The notes beneath the pieces were generated by a model that saw only the letters and a list, made by a program, of their open reading frames with translations, was not told the origin of the DNA and did not search any database. The translations under genes and the position numbers were made by a program. Below are positions 1 to 8,701 of a DNA stretch of 64,000 bases, piece by piece. Positions within the stretch are counted from its first letter, which is position 1; every line of letters starts with the position of its first letter. The stretch comes from an uncultured Armatimonadota bacterium (lineage in GTDB: Bacteria; Armatimonadota; Armatimonadia; Armatimonadales; Armatimonadaceae): the NCBI GenBank assembly GCA_903910385.1, contig CAIVZM010000038.1:19854-83853 (forward strand). Reading direction: 5' to 3'.

Positions 1-1
1 G

Positions 2-1525
2 ACAGACGGCAAATCGCAGAATGGTGGGGCGCGGTGGTCGCATCGCGGCGACCGTATCGCGTATACATCCACTCGCCGTAATGGGCGCGACCGCGATATC
101 TACGTGATCGATCCCCGTGACCCGAAAACAGATAAAGTGGTCGCCACTCTGGCGGGCAGTTGGAGCGTCGGCGATTGGTCGCCGGACGATGAATCACTCA
201 TTATCGCCAACTATGTCTCCATCAATGATTCCTCACTCTGGCTTTTGAATCTGAAGACCGGCGAAAAGACGTTGTTGACCCCGCGTAACAAAATGCAGGA
301 GCCGTTCGCCTATGGCGGCGTCAAGTTTTCGCCGGATGGCAAAGGCTTCTACACCACAACGGACCGGGACAGCGAGTTCCGGCAATTAGCGTATGTAGAC
401 CTTGCCACCCGCGCCCATCGCTATCTGACAAAAGATATTCTGTGGGATGTGGAAGGGTTCGACCTGTCGCCCGACGGCAAGGTCATCGCGCTGACCACCA
501 ATGAAAATGGCGTCAGCGTCCTGCGTCTGCGCGATACGGCAAGCGGAAAAGACCGAAAAGCGCCGCAGCTTCCGCTGGGAGTCATCAGCGGTCTGACATT
601 CCACCCCAATGGCAAAGAAATCGCGTTCGCCCTGAATTCCGCCCGTTCTCCGAGCGACGTGTACTCTTATGAGCTCCGTTCCGGCAAGATAGACCGTTGG
701 ACGACCAGTGAGACGGGCGGACTTCCCGCCGCCACTTTCGTTGAGCCGACTCTGGCAACCTGGAAAGCCCCGGACGGCAAAACTATTTCGGGTTTCCTGT
801 ACCATCCCGATCCGAAGAAGTTTCCCGGCAAACGCCCGGTGATTATCAATATTCACGGCGGCCCGGAAAGTCAGTCTCGACCGGGTTTTATCGCCCGGAT
901 CAACTACTATCTGAATGAAATGGGCGTCGCCGTCATCTTCCCAAATGTGCGTGGTTCGACGGGATTCGGCAAGTCGTTCGTGAAGGCGGACAACGGTATT
1001 TTACGCGAAGGAACCTACACGGATATCGCCGCCCTCCTCGACTGGATTGGAACGCAGTCCGATTTGGATGCCAGTCGAATCATGGTCACCGGGGGCAGTT
1101 ATGGGGGACACATGACCCTTGCGCTGGCAACCCGCTACTCTGACAGGGTCGCCTGCGCTCTGAGCGTCGTCGGCATTTCCAATTTCATTACCTTTCTGGA
1201 GCGCACGGAAGCGTACCGTCGCGACTTGCGCCGTGCGGAATATGGCGATGAACGCGACCCGGAAATCCGAGCCTACTTCGAAAAGACCGCGCCGTTGAAT
1301 AACGCCGGCAAGGTCAAGAAGCCGCTCTTTATCGTTCAGGGCAAGAATGACCCCCGCGTACCCTACACGGAAGCGATTCAGATGAAAGAGGCGGTACAGA
1401 AAAACGGCGTCGAAACATGGTTTTTAATGGCTTCCGATGAGGGGCATGGCTTCGCCAAGAAGAAAAACCAAGACTTTCAGTTCTATGCCACTGTCGCCTT
1501 TATCCAGAAATATCTCCTGAAATAG
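2..1525 (+). CDS. S9 family prolyl oligopeptidase, 5' end outside window
   Basis: The reading frame is open from base 2, so this is the C-terminal 507 residues of a longer protein. The GTG at 104 is internal, because PD40-type propeller sequence (ARWSHRGDRIAYTS) precedes it in frame. The first half is a TolB-like beta-propeller with repeated FSPDGK/LSPDGK/FHPNGK blade motifs. The second half is an alpha/beta-hydrolase: oxyanion motif HGGPESQ, nucleophile elbow GGSYGG (Ser about residue 366 of the visible part), acid GKNDPRVPY and His in DEGHGF. The family cleaves peptides, usually after proline or Ala/Gly, and is often periplasmic, but the N-terminal signal cannot be seen. It is followed by a convergent terminator. 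The family call is very secure; the substrate is unknown. Confidence 0.93.
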   Translation, partial: TDGKSQNGGARWSHRGDRIAYTSTRRNGRDRDIYVIDPRDPKTDKVVATLAGSWSVGDWSPDDESLIIANYVSINDSSLWLLNLKTGEKTLLTPRNKMQEPFAYGGVKFSPDGKGFYTTTDRDSEFRQLAYVDLATRAHRYLTKDILWDVEGFDLSPDGKVIALTTNENGVSVLRLRDTASGKDRKAPQLPLGVISGLTFHPNGKEIAFALNSARSPSDVYSYELRSGKIDRWTTSETGGLPAATFVEPTLATWKAPDGKTISGFLYHPDPKKFPGKRPVIINIHGGPESQSRPGFIARINYYLNEMGVAVIFPNVRGSTGFGKSFVKADNGILREGTYTDIAALLDWIGTQSDLDASRIMVTGGSYGGHMTLALATRYSDRVACALSVVGISNFITFLERTEAYRRDLRRAEYGDERDPEIRAYFEKTAPLNNAGKVKKPLFIVQGKNDPRVPYTEAIQMKEAVQKNGVETWFLMASDEGHGFAKKKNQDFQFYATVAFIQKYLLK

Positions 1526-1552
1526 ATAGAGCGACGCTCAAAGACAAATAGC

Positions 1553-1579
1553 GAAGGACAGCGTGTACCGCTGTCCTTC
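1553..1579. terminator. Bidirectional hairpin between convergent genes
   Basis: Perfect 11-bp inverted repeat GAAGGACAGCG / CGCTGTCCTTC around a 5-nt loop. It sits between the 3' ends of the S9 peptidase and the glutathione peroxidase, so it probably terminates both. There is no long T-run. Confidence 0.7.
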
Positions 1580-1607
1580 TCTGGTTCTTGTTACCTGTGC
1601 TCTGCGC

Positions 1608-2201
1608 TTATTTGGCGAGTTGCTTCAAAGCGGCTTCGACCGCTGCCGTGAATTCCGGGGACATCGGATCAACATTGGACTTGAAGCGGGCGACAACGTT
1701 GCCCTTGCGATCCACGAGGAACTTGGTGAAGTTCCACTCAATCGGACCAGCGAACTTACCATTAGTATCAGCGCTGGTGAGGTACTTGTAGAGCGGCGCC
1801 TGCGCTGGTTCTTTGGTCGAGATTTTCGAGAACAAATCAAAGGAAGTCTTGTAGTTCAGGGAGCAAAACTGCTTGATCTCGGAATCTGCGCCCGGTTCCT
1901 GCGCTCCAAAATCATTGGCGGGGAAAGCGAGGACGCGAAGACCCTGCTCTTTATACTGGCTGTACAGTTTTTCCAGCGAGGCGTACTGGGGCGTATACCC
2001 GCATTTGGACGCCGTATTGACGATCAGAACTACCTGTCCACGGTACTTTTTCAGGTCAACATCCTTGCCATCAATGGATTTCACCTTAAAATCCAGCGGG
2101 CTTTTCGGTCCCGCCGCATCCGCCATAGGCGTTACAGTGGCGAGCAATACGGTAGAGACCGCTAATCCTACTCCGGCGGCAATCAGTCGGGAGAAAGACA
2201 T
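1608..2201 (-). CDS. Glutathione peroxidase family protein, exported
   Basis: 197 residues. A signal peptide (h-region LIAAGVGLAVSTVLLA, likely cut after ADA) is followed by a thioredoxin-fold glutathione/thioredoxin peroxidase. Peroxidatic Cys lies in NTASKCGYTPQY (Cys, not selenocysteine), and the Trp-Asn pair is in IEWNFTKFLVD. The usual FPxNQFGxQEP motif reads FPANDFGAQEPG, with Asp at the Gln position; I know this variant from other bacterial members. The role is reduction of peroxides in the periplasm, probably with thioredoxin-like donors. I chose ATG 2201 because AAAGGA lies 9 nt upstream; an in-frame ATG at 2222 has no ribosome binding site. Confidence 0.92.
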   Translation of the reverse strand: MSFSRLIAAGVGLAVSTVLLATVTPMADAAGPKSPLDFKVKSIDGKDVDLKKYRGQVVLIVNTASKCGYTPQYASLEKLYSQYKEQGLRVLAFPANDFGAQEPGADSEIKQFCSLNYKTSFDLFSKISTKEPAQAPLYKYLTSADTNGKFAGPIEWNFTKFLVDRKGNVVARFKSNVDPMSPEFTAAVEAALKQLAK

Positions 2202-2463
2202 TTTGAAAATTCCTTTCAGCATTGGCGAAAAATGGTTTCGCCGCTTCTAATCCTTTATATCTAACGTGAAAGAAAAAAGCGACGTTCCCAAAGAGACGGA
2301 ATGTGGCGATTATTGGGGCGATTCTTACCGAAAAAACGATCAGAATCGCAAAACCTACCCTTATCGACAACAGCGCAACCCCCTGCTATCATCAGGTGTC
2401 CGTACCGTATGCAATCTTTCTGCGTAAAAGGCGTATAAGAAAGTGAAATAGAGAGCGGAGCGG

Positions 2464-2469
2464 TATAAT
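2464..2469 (+). promoter_or_regulatory. Possible -10 box upstream of the M48 gene
   Basis: An exact TATAAT lies 45 nt before the M48 start codon. The -35 region (AAGTGA at 17-nt spacing) is poor, so only the -10 is supported. The rest of 2202-2513 shows no gene. Confidence 0.4.
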
Positions 2470-2513
2470 AGACGAATCCGCTCGCGCACTTTACAGGTGA
2501 GGCAAGACAAATT

Positions 2514-3617
2514 ATGACAGGAAGCGATACGACTCCCGCTCTGGATACCCCTCGACGACGCTACCCCGGAATCGCTCCGGAAGCGTACCGCCATCCACTG
2601 GATCAGCAGGCGACCGCCGCTCTGCGGGCGGTTCCAGGGTTTGAGTTCGCCATCTCCAAGCTCTCCCGGTTTAGCGTCGAACATCTCATATATGTTGAGT
2701 TTTGCGCTAACGGGGTCAAGGTGACGCCCAAACAGTGTAAAAGCATCTATGCCCTGTTGCGCGAAGCGTGCGCTATCATGGATGTTCCTGAGCCGTCGCT
2801 GTTCCTGTCCCAGACCCCAATCGCCAACGCTTTTGCGCTCGGAAAAGAACGCCCGACCATGGTGTTGCACACGGGTCTGGTGGAACTTCTGACGGAAGAA
2901 GAGTTACTCGGTGTCATCGCACACGAACTCGGGCATATCCATGCGGGACATTCCATTTACCGCTTGATGCTTCTCCTGATCCAGCTTGCGGCGCAGGCGG
3001 GCGGGGCGCGTTACGGTCTGGGCGATGTCCTCTCCCTGCCGATTCAACTGGCGTTACTGGAATGGGCGCGTAAAGCGGAATTCACGGCGGATCGCGCCGC
3101 GATTCTGGTGACGCAAAACCCGGAGACCGTGTTTTCCTCCCTGTTCAAGCTGACCGGAGGATCGCCGAAGATTTTTGAGCAGATGGATCGCGAAGAATAT
3201 CTCAATCAGGCGGAAGAGTACGACAAGCCAGATTCCGGACGATTGGATAAATTTTTCAAGGGCATGATCGAAGCGGGCATGACGCACCCTATTCCGGTGT
3301 TACGCGCTCGCGAAGTGTTGCGCTACGGGGATAGTGACGACTACAAAGCGATCCTGTCGGGTCGTTATGTCCGACGAGAGAAGGACGGCACCCTTGCCTC
3401 CGCTCTGCTGGATGCGCCGATCCAATGTCCGAACTGCGGTGTGGAAGCGAATACTTCCTTTTCCTTCTGTACCAATTGCGGCGCCGATCTGCAACCGTCG
3501 TCCAGTAACGTGATAGACAAACCGGAGTCGTCGGCAAGCGAGAAGAGCGAGGACGCCGAATTCCGTATTTTCGATACCGCAGGGGAATTCCGTTCCGAGG
3601 AGGGTGACAATGCTTGA
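2514..3617 (+). CDS. M48 family metalloprotease with C-terminal zinc ribbon
   Basis: 367 residues. The zinc-protease motif HELGHIHAGH (HELGH at residues 137-141) and the third ligand region KAEFTADRAA are typical of M48 (HtpX/Ste24/BepA-like) peptidases. Unlike HtpX there are no clear N-terminal membrane helices, so this is the soluble type with a weak hydrophobic patch after the active site. Near residues 303-323 there is a double CxxC zinc ribbon (CPNCGVEANTSFSFCTNCG), followed by an acidic tail. The stop codon overlaps the start of the next gene, which also carries zinc ribbons, so the two are probably translationally coupled and functionally linked. Substrate unknown. Confidence 0.9.
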   Translation: MTGSDTTPALDTPRRRYPGIAPEAYRHPLDQQATAALRAVPGFEFAISKLSRFSVEHLIYVEFCANGVKVTPKQCKSIYALLREACAIMDVPEPSLFLSQTPIANAFALGKERPTMVLHTGLVELLTEEELLGVIAHELGHIHAGHSIYRLMLLLIQLAAQAGGARYGLGDVLSLPIQLALLEWARKAEFTADRAAILVTQNPETVFSSLFKLTGGSPKIFEQMDREEYLNQAEEYDKPDSGRLDKFFKGMIEAGMTHPIPVLRAREVLRYGDSDDYKAILSGRYVRREKDGTLASALLDAPIQCPNCGVEANTSFSFCTNCGADLQPSSSNVIDKPESSASEKSEDAEFRIFDTAGEFRSEEGDNA

Positions 3618-4491
3618 GGAGCGTTTCTGCCCGCACTGCGGACGCTCAAACCCAAAGACGATGCCGCGTTGCATTAATTGCGGTCAGCGTATTGTCAAGA
3701 CAAATTCCGCTTCTGGAACAGAATCACTGTTACTGGAAGAAGAGTCCGCTACGCTTGAAACGTCTCATACGCCCTGGTGGCAGACGGACGCTCGCAGTCC
3801 AGTCCCACCGCCGCCTCAGGTTCGCGAGCAACGGGCGCGTGAGGAAGCTAAACAGCGTGATCTAGACCGAGTTGCGGAACAGGAACGATTGTTTGAAGAA
3901 CGTCTGCGCACCCATGAAGCCTCCCGTGACAGGATTTATAATGAGAAGCAGGCGAGTTTCGGACAGCGAAACCCGTCGTCCGGTAGAGGAACCGGCAACT
4001 GCTGGCGTTGCGGAACGGCTATGGGAGAAGGCGGAGCGTCGTTTTCGTTCTGTCTGCATTGCGGCGCCGACCTTTCCGCAGCAGGAAAAACCGGCGCCAC
4101 CGGTACGCAAAGCCGTTTTACCTCGGCGGCGGCGCCCGAATACCGCTCCACTTTCCAGACGACGCAAGAGGAACGATACGAACAGCATAACCGGCAACGG
4201 ACGACAGTAAACGCCAATATCGCAACTACCCGGCGCACCACCAGTCCCGCTGCCGCTGCGTTGTTCTCTTTCTTTATTCCCGGCGTCGGGCAGTTCATGA
4301 ACGGGCAAACGGCGAAGGGCATTTTGTTACTCCTTGCCAGTATCGTATTCGGCGCAGTTGTCATCGGCGCTCCGGCAGCGGGTTTGATTCGTCTGGGCGT
4401 CAGCATCATTGCGGCAATTGACGCTTACCGTGTGGCGGAACGCCGTCGTATGGGTAAAGAAGTCCGACGCGAAGAATGGGATTTAGGTTGA
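3610..4491 (+). CDS. Zinc-ribbon protein with C-terminal membrane (TM2-like) domain
   Basis: 293 residues from ATG 3610, which has GAGGAGGG upstream and overlaps the preceding stop by 8 bp. An N-terminal zinc ribbon (CPHCGRSNPKTMPRCINCG) is followed by a charged, probably coiled-coil segment (roughly residues 70-120). A second ribbon (CWRCGTAMGEGG..FCLHCG) comes next, then a Gln/Thr-rich linker. The C-terminus has two hydrophobic stretches beginning FFIPGVGQFMNGQ, which resembles TM2/DUF5683-type small membrane domains. The gene at 7169 has the same tail, FPGFGQIYNAQ. Function unknown; a membrane-anchored adaptor working with the upstream protease is inference. Confidence 0.75.
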   Translation: MLEERFCPHCGRSNPKTMPRCINCGQRIVKTNSASGTESLLLEEESATLETSHTPWWQTDARSPVPPPPQVREQRAREEAKQRDLDRVAEQERLFEERLRTHEASRDRIYNEKQASFGQRNPSSGRGTGNCWRCGTAMGEGGASFSFCLHCGADLSAAGKTGATGTQSRFTSAAAPEYRSTFQTTQEERYEQHNRQRTTVNANIATTRRTTSPAAAALFSFFIPGVGQFMNGQTAKGILLLLASIVFGAVVIGAPAAGLIRLGVSIIAAIDAYRVAERRRMGKEVRREEWDLG

Positions 4492-4583
4492 TACAGGTGC
4501 GGCTTATCCGGTCTCTCCTGTATTTACCTCAGGATCAAAACCGATTTTTGTGCGCTGGATTCAGCGTCCAAAAGGGATAAGTC

Positions 4584-5858
4584 ATGCAGGAAGTAGACGA
4601 AAAGGCGCGGACGGCAAAGGAAGCGGCAAGGAAACTCGCCACCGTTGGAACAACGGTCAAAAATAACGCCTTGCGGGCGATGTCAGAGGCGTTGGGCGAT
4701 ACCAGAACGGCAATTCTGGATGCCAACGCACGGGATTTAGCGACCGCCGCCGACAAGGGCGTCCCCGTACATATGCGCGACCGCCTCACTCTGAATGAGA
4801 AGCGGATCGCCGCTATGCAGGAAGGTCTGCATCAATTGATCGCTTTGCCTGATCCAGTAGGCATTGTCATGGGCGGCTGGCGTCGCCCGAACGGTCTCCA
4901 GATCAACAAGGTACGCGTTCCGCTCGGCGTCCTCGGCATTATCTATGAATCCCGCCCGAATGTGACTGTTGACGCCGCTTCGCTGTGCCTGAAAGCCGGG
5001 AATGCGGTCGTATTACGTGGCGGTTCGGAAGCGATTCATTCCAATATCGCTCTGACCAATATCATCGCGCAGGCGGCGGAAAGCGCAGGCGTTCCAGAAG
5101 GAACTATCGCCCTGATTGAAAACACGGATCGCGCCGCCGCACGTCACCTGATGACGTTGAACCGGTACATCGACTGCCTGATTCCCCGTGGCGGCGCCGC
5201 GTTGATTGAGACCGTCGTCAAAAATGCGACGGTGCCTGTCATTGAGACCGGCGCCGGCAACTGCCATATCTATGTGGATGCCAGCGGCAATTCGGATATG
5301 GCGGAAAGCATTCTCCTGAACGCCAAAACGCAACGACCTTCGGTATGTAACGCCGCAGAGACCCTGCTTGTCCATCGCGATCATGCGGGTATCCATTTCG
5401 CCCGATGGATCAGCGCTCTACAGGAAAACGGCGTCGAAGTCCGGGGATGTCCGCGAACGCTGTCCGTTACCCATGATTATCTGCATTCCCAATCCGGTTT
5501 CCGCCCCATAACGCCCGCTACTGAAGAAGATTACTTTACCGAATTCAATGATCTGATCATCGCGGTCAAGATCGTCGATTCTGTCGATGAAGCGATTACG
5601 CATATCAATCATTACGGAACACGTCATAGCGAGGCGATCATTACAGAAGATTACGCCGCCGCGCAAAAATTCACCGATGAAGTGGATGCCGCCGCCGTAT
5701 ATGTCAACGCTTCCACACGATTCACCGATGGTTACGAGTTCGGATTCGGTGCAGAAATTGGGATCAGCAATCAAAAACTCCATGCAAGGGGTCCTATGGG
5801 GTTAGAAGAGCTCACCACCTACAAATATATCGTTCGCGGAGAGGGACAGAAACGATGA
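4584..5858 (+). CDS. proA: Glutamate-5-semialdehyde dehydrogenase (gamma-glutamyl phosphate reductase)
   Basis: 424 residues, the normal ProA length. It reduces gamma-glutamyl phosphate to glutamate-5-semialdehyde with NADPH in proline synthesis. Characteristic segments are PLGVLGIIYESRPNVTVDA, LKAGNAVVLRGGSEA, ETGAGNCHIYVD and the catalytic Cys in QRPSVCNAAE (about Cys255), plus FGAEIGISNQKLHARGPMG near the C-terminus. The usual partner proB is not adjacent here. The next gene, nadD, begins 75 bp downstream; proA-nadD-rsfS is a common order in bacteria. Confidence 0.97.
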   Translation: MQEVDEKARTAKEAARKLATVGTTVKNNALRAMSEALGDTRTAILDANARDLATAADKGVPVHMRDRLTLNEKRIAAMQEGLHQLIALPDPVGIVMGGWRRPNGLQINKVRVPLGVLGIIYESRPNVTVDAASLCLKAGNAVVLRGGSEAIHSNIALTNIIAQAAESAGVPEGTIALIENTDRAAARHLMTLNRYIDCLIPRGGAALIETVVKNATVPVIETGAGNCHIYVDASGNSDMAESILLNAKTQRPSVCNAAETLLVHRDHAGIHFARWISALQENGVEVRGCPRTLSVTHDYLHSQSGFRPITPATEEDYFTEFNDLIIAVKIVDSVDEAITHINHYGTRHSEAIITEDYAAAQKFTDEVDAAAVYVNASTRFTDGYEFGFGAEIGISNQKLHARGPMGLEELTTYKYIVRGEGQKR

Positions 5859-5933
5859 GGTTTCACGCCGCCCTATCCGTTTGCGTTTCGCGTTCTGCCC
5901 GTCTCCTTGCGATGAAGTCCGGGCGGTGAGCAA

Positions 5934-6548
5934 TTGAGTCGAATCGGCATTTTCGGCGGCAGTTTCGATCCGGTGCATATCGGTCATTTACGAATGGCGG
6001 AAGTGGCGCGGGAGGCGGCGAATCTTGACAGGATTATTTTTGTCCCGGCGCAGGTATCTCCCTTCAAGACCGACCGCAAAGTGACTCCCGGCGAACTGCG
6101 ACTCGAGATGTTGCGATTGGCGATTGCGGATAATCCGGCTTTTGCCGTCAGCGATGCGGAACTTCAACGACCGGGACCCAGTTTTACCGTTGACACTCTG
6201 CGGACGCTAAAAGCGGAATCGCCCGATGCGGATTTTTTCTTTCTTACGGGAACGGATACGATTCGCGATTTACCAAAATGGCGTGATCCGGAGATAGCGT
6301 TATCGCTGGCGACGTTTCTGGTAGCGACACGCCCGGGGGTCGCTCCATCGGATGTGCTTGCGGCTCTGCCAGATGCATGGGAGTCGCGTATACTGTTTGT
6401 AGAGATGCCCGGTCTGGATATATCATCGTCTTACCTGCGGGCGGCGCTTGCCGCCGGACGTTCGACGCGATATCTGCTGACGGATGCAGTGCGCGATTTT
6501 GTCGCCGCTCATGGTTTCTACGGAAATCAGGCGACAGCGCCGGACTAA
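5934..6548 (+). CDS. nadD: Nicotinate-nucleotide adenylyltransferase
   Basis: 204 residues. It transfers AMP from ATP to nicotinate mononucleotide in NAD synthesis. The nucleotidyltransferase signature GGSFDPVHIGHL is at the N-terminus, with FFLTGTDTIRDLPKW in the middle and ISSSYLR near the C-terminus (the family's S/T-x-x-R phosphate loop). The start is TTG 5934, preceded by GGCGGTGAG; the conserved motif begins only a few residues later, which supports it. It lies just upstream of rsfS, the usual arrangement. Confidence 0.95.
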   Translation: MSRIGIFGGSFDPVHIGHLRMAEVAREAANLDRIIFVPAQVSPFKTDRKVTPGELRLEMLRLAIADNPAFAVSDAELQRPGPSFTVDTLRTLKAESPDADFFFLTGTDTIRDLPKWRDPEIALSLATFLVATRPGVAPSDVLAALPDAWESRILFVEMPGLDISSSYLRAALAAGRSTRYLLTDAVRDFVAAHGFYGNQATAPD

Positions 6549-6571
6549 GGGCTACAGGAGAAAATTAGAAC

Positions 6572-7108
6572 GTGGCGCGAAAAATTGAAATGCCTTCGGA
6601 AGAGAAGGCGAACCTGTTGTTAGAGGCGGTAGAAGATCGCAAGGCGATTGACCCCAAATTACTGGACTTGCGCGGCAAGACGGTATTGGCGGACTTTTTC
6701 CTGATCTGCTCCGGCACCTCGATTCCCCATATCAAGGCGATTTCGGAAAAGGTGCAGGAGATCGCGGATGACAACCGTCTGCCCACACCGAAAATGGCGG
6801 GCGAGCAGGTCAACGAATGGGTCTTACTGGACTTTGGCGATGTCGTCCTGCACATCATGGGTGAAGAACAGCGAGAACGGTATAAATTAGAGGAGTTCTG
6901 GTCTACCCCGCAACCCAAGGGAGCATTGCCCCCGATGCCGGGTTCCGTTTCGGAGGAGGATGCCGAATCGGAAGAGGATGACGGAGACTGGGACGACGAA
7001 GAAGATGACCTTGAAGACGATGAAGCGTTCTTCAATGAGGCCGATCAGAAAGTCGAACCTATTGACGAAGACGATCTGGATAACGAGGAAGATTCAGTCA
7101 AAAAGTAA
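6572..7108 (+). CDS. rsfS: Ribosome silencing factor with long acidic tail
   Basis: 178 residues; RsfS is usually about 110-130. Residues about 10-110 are the RsfS/Iojap fold (DFFLICSGTSIPHIKAISEK, NEWVLLDFGDVVLHIM, RERYKLEEFW). The fold binds ribosomal protein uL14 and blocks subunit joining when nutrients are short. From about residue 125 the protein is almost entirely Asp/Glu, a predicted disordered acidic extension that I do not know from characterised RsfS proteins. GTG start at 6572 with AGGAG upstream. Confidence 0.93.
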   Translation: MARKIEMPSEEKANLLLEAVEDRKAIDPKLLDLRGKTVLADFFLICSGTSIPHIKAISEKVQEIADDNRLPTPKMAGEQVNEWVLLDFGDVVLHIMGEEQRERYKLEEFWSTPQPKGALPPMPGSVSEEDAESEEDDGDWDDEEDDLEDDEAFFNEADQKVEPIDEDDLDNEEDSVKK

Positions 7109-7168
7109 CGTCCGACAGATAGCGTCCGATACATAGCGGACGGGCGAAAGTAGCGTAAGGAAAAGAAC

Positions 7169-8290
7169 ATGGCGGAAGGCGATATTATCCCGGTCTGTAG
7201 CAAATGCGGACGTCCCAATCCGGCGCAGAATCGCTTCTGCGGTTCCTGTGGGGCGCCGCTGGCTATAGTGTCGTCAGCGGCCAGTCCCATTCCGCCTGCT
7301 GCGCCGGAACCTGCGGCGCCTGCGCCTTCCCCCGTAGCGATAGTCGCCTCCCCAGAGATAGCGCCGGTTATTACCTCCGAAGAAACCGTTGTCGCAAAAA
7401 GGGAGCCTGACGAGCTTGCCGCCCTGATCGCCGCCAAAGCGGCGACGCAAAAACCGCGAAAGAGCGTCCAACCAACACCCGCTTCGGGAGCGGTTCGCAA
7501 CCTTCCGCCCGCCGCGCCGTTACCGAAAGCGTCGCCAAAGCCAGTTCAGATGATAACGCCGCCCGCCGATCCGATTGCCCGGGAACGCGAACGCGAACGG
7601 ATGATCACTCAGGCGAACGCCTTTCGCGCCAAAGGGCAGGTGACGGACGCCCGCGAGACATTACAGAAGACGATTCCTTTTTTCGAGGGTCGTCCGCCTC
7701 GGGAAATTGCGCCGATCCATGAACAAATCGGCGATCTTCTGGATATCGAGGAATTCGGCGATCAAGCGATGGCGGAATACGAGACAGCGTTCGATTTAGA
7801 CCCGAAACGCGTCTCCGCCGACCGGAAGCGCGCCGCGCTCGCCCTTTCTCTGGCGAATCGCCGTAACCCGAATATGATCAGTGAGGCGCTATTAAAAGGC
7901 GAAGACCTGAGTTCCATACTGGGTGAAGGCGGCGGCCCGCTGACCCGACGAAACGCCGGACTTGCGATGTTTCTTTCGGTAGTTTTCCCAGGGTTCGGTC
8001 AGATATACAACGCACAGGTCATCAAGGGCGGCGTTCTGATGGCAATCGCCATCGTGAGCTTATTTGTTGTCAGCGGCGCTTCAGACCGTGATACGCTATT
8101 TCATTATATTAAAGGGTTGTTCGCTTTACGCCCGGTAACTGCAACGCCTTCCCTGACTACTTCGTTTTTTGCGCTGTCCTATTTCGTCTCCTGGGTATAC
8201 AGCATTGTGGACGCTCCCTTCTTCGCCGGGAAAGCGGGCGGGTCTGCCGTTCCGCGCCATGATGTCGATAAAAGCGGTTGGGAAGTATAA
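7169..8290 (+). CDS. Zinc-ribbon, TPR-like and membrane-domain protein
   Basis: 373 residues. An N-terminal zinc ribbon (CSKCGRPNPAQNRFCGSCG) is followed by a Pro/Ala-rich linker (about 30-130). A helical tetratricopeptide-like region covers about residues 140-235 (QANAFRAKGQVTDARETLQK; MAEYETAFDLDPKRVSA). The C-terminus has about three hydrophobic segments starting FLSVVFPGFGQIYNAQ. The architecture is related to the protein at 3610 (ribbon plus FPGxGQxxN membrane domain). Function unknown; cytoplasmic ribbon and TPR parts tethered to the inner membrane are inferred. Confidence 0.72.
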   Translation: MAEGDIIPVCSKCGRPNPAQNRFCGSCGAPLAIVSSAASPIPPAAPEPAAPAPSPVAIVASPEIAPVITSEETVVAKREPDELAALIAAKAATQKPRKSVQPTPASGAVRNLPPAAPLPKASPKPVQMITPPADPIARERERERMITQANAFRAKGQVTDARETLQKTIPFFEGRPPREIAPIHEQIGDLLDIEEFGDQAMAEYETAFDLDPKRVSADRKRAALALSLANRRNPNMISEALLKGEDLSSILGEGGGPLTRRNAGLAMFLSVVFPGFGQIYNAQVIKGGVLMAIAIVSLFVVSGASDRDTLFHYIKGLFALRPVTATPSLTTSFFALSYFVSWVYSIVDAPFFAGKAGGSAVPRHDVDKSGWEV

Positions 8291-8701
8291 GCGCGATTCC
8301 CCGATATTGACGCCTCTTAAATTGCAGGTTTACCTTACGCTCAAGCCGGGAATAATGAGGGTTGACTGACATAGCGCCCCTATTCCCGAATGAATCAGGT
8401 TCGTATCGGGAATTTATCCTCACAAACGGCGTCTTTATTTTACACAGATTTCAATCAGACCTATTTCATTGCCACGAATCGCCAATAGCCATAATGCAAC
8501 GTTGATGGTGATTCGTGCGTATCATTTACAGGAAAGGCCAAATGGCAGGCGAAACGACGTTTCAGACGTCGCCTGACGTGTAATCCGGCGGAAGTGGTAT
8601 AATTCCTCTTACCAAAGGCGGTATGCAAGCGTTCTTGAAGCGTTTGATCCGCGTCCCGGAGTGCGCCTACGGTTCGCGCCGAGCCTGAGGAGGCTTAAGT
8701 T
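8291..8701. other. 411-bp intergenic region before ftsH
   Basis: I see no gene. It contains a TATAAT at 8598-8603 that could drive ftsH with a roughly 90-nt leader, but the -35 position is weak (TGACGT/GACGTG). A strong ribosome binding site (GAGGAGG) is at its end. Confidence 0.4.
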
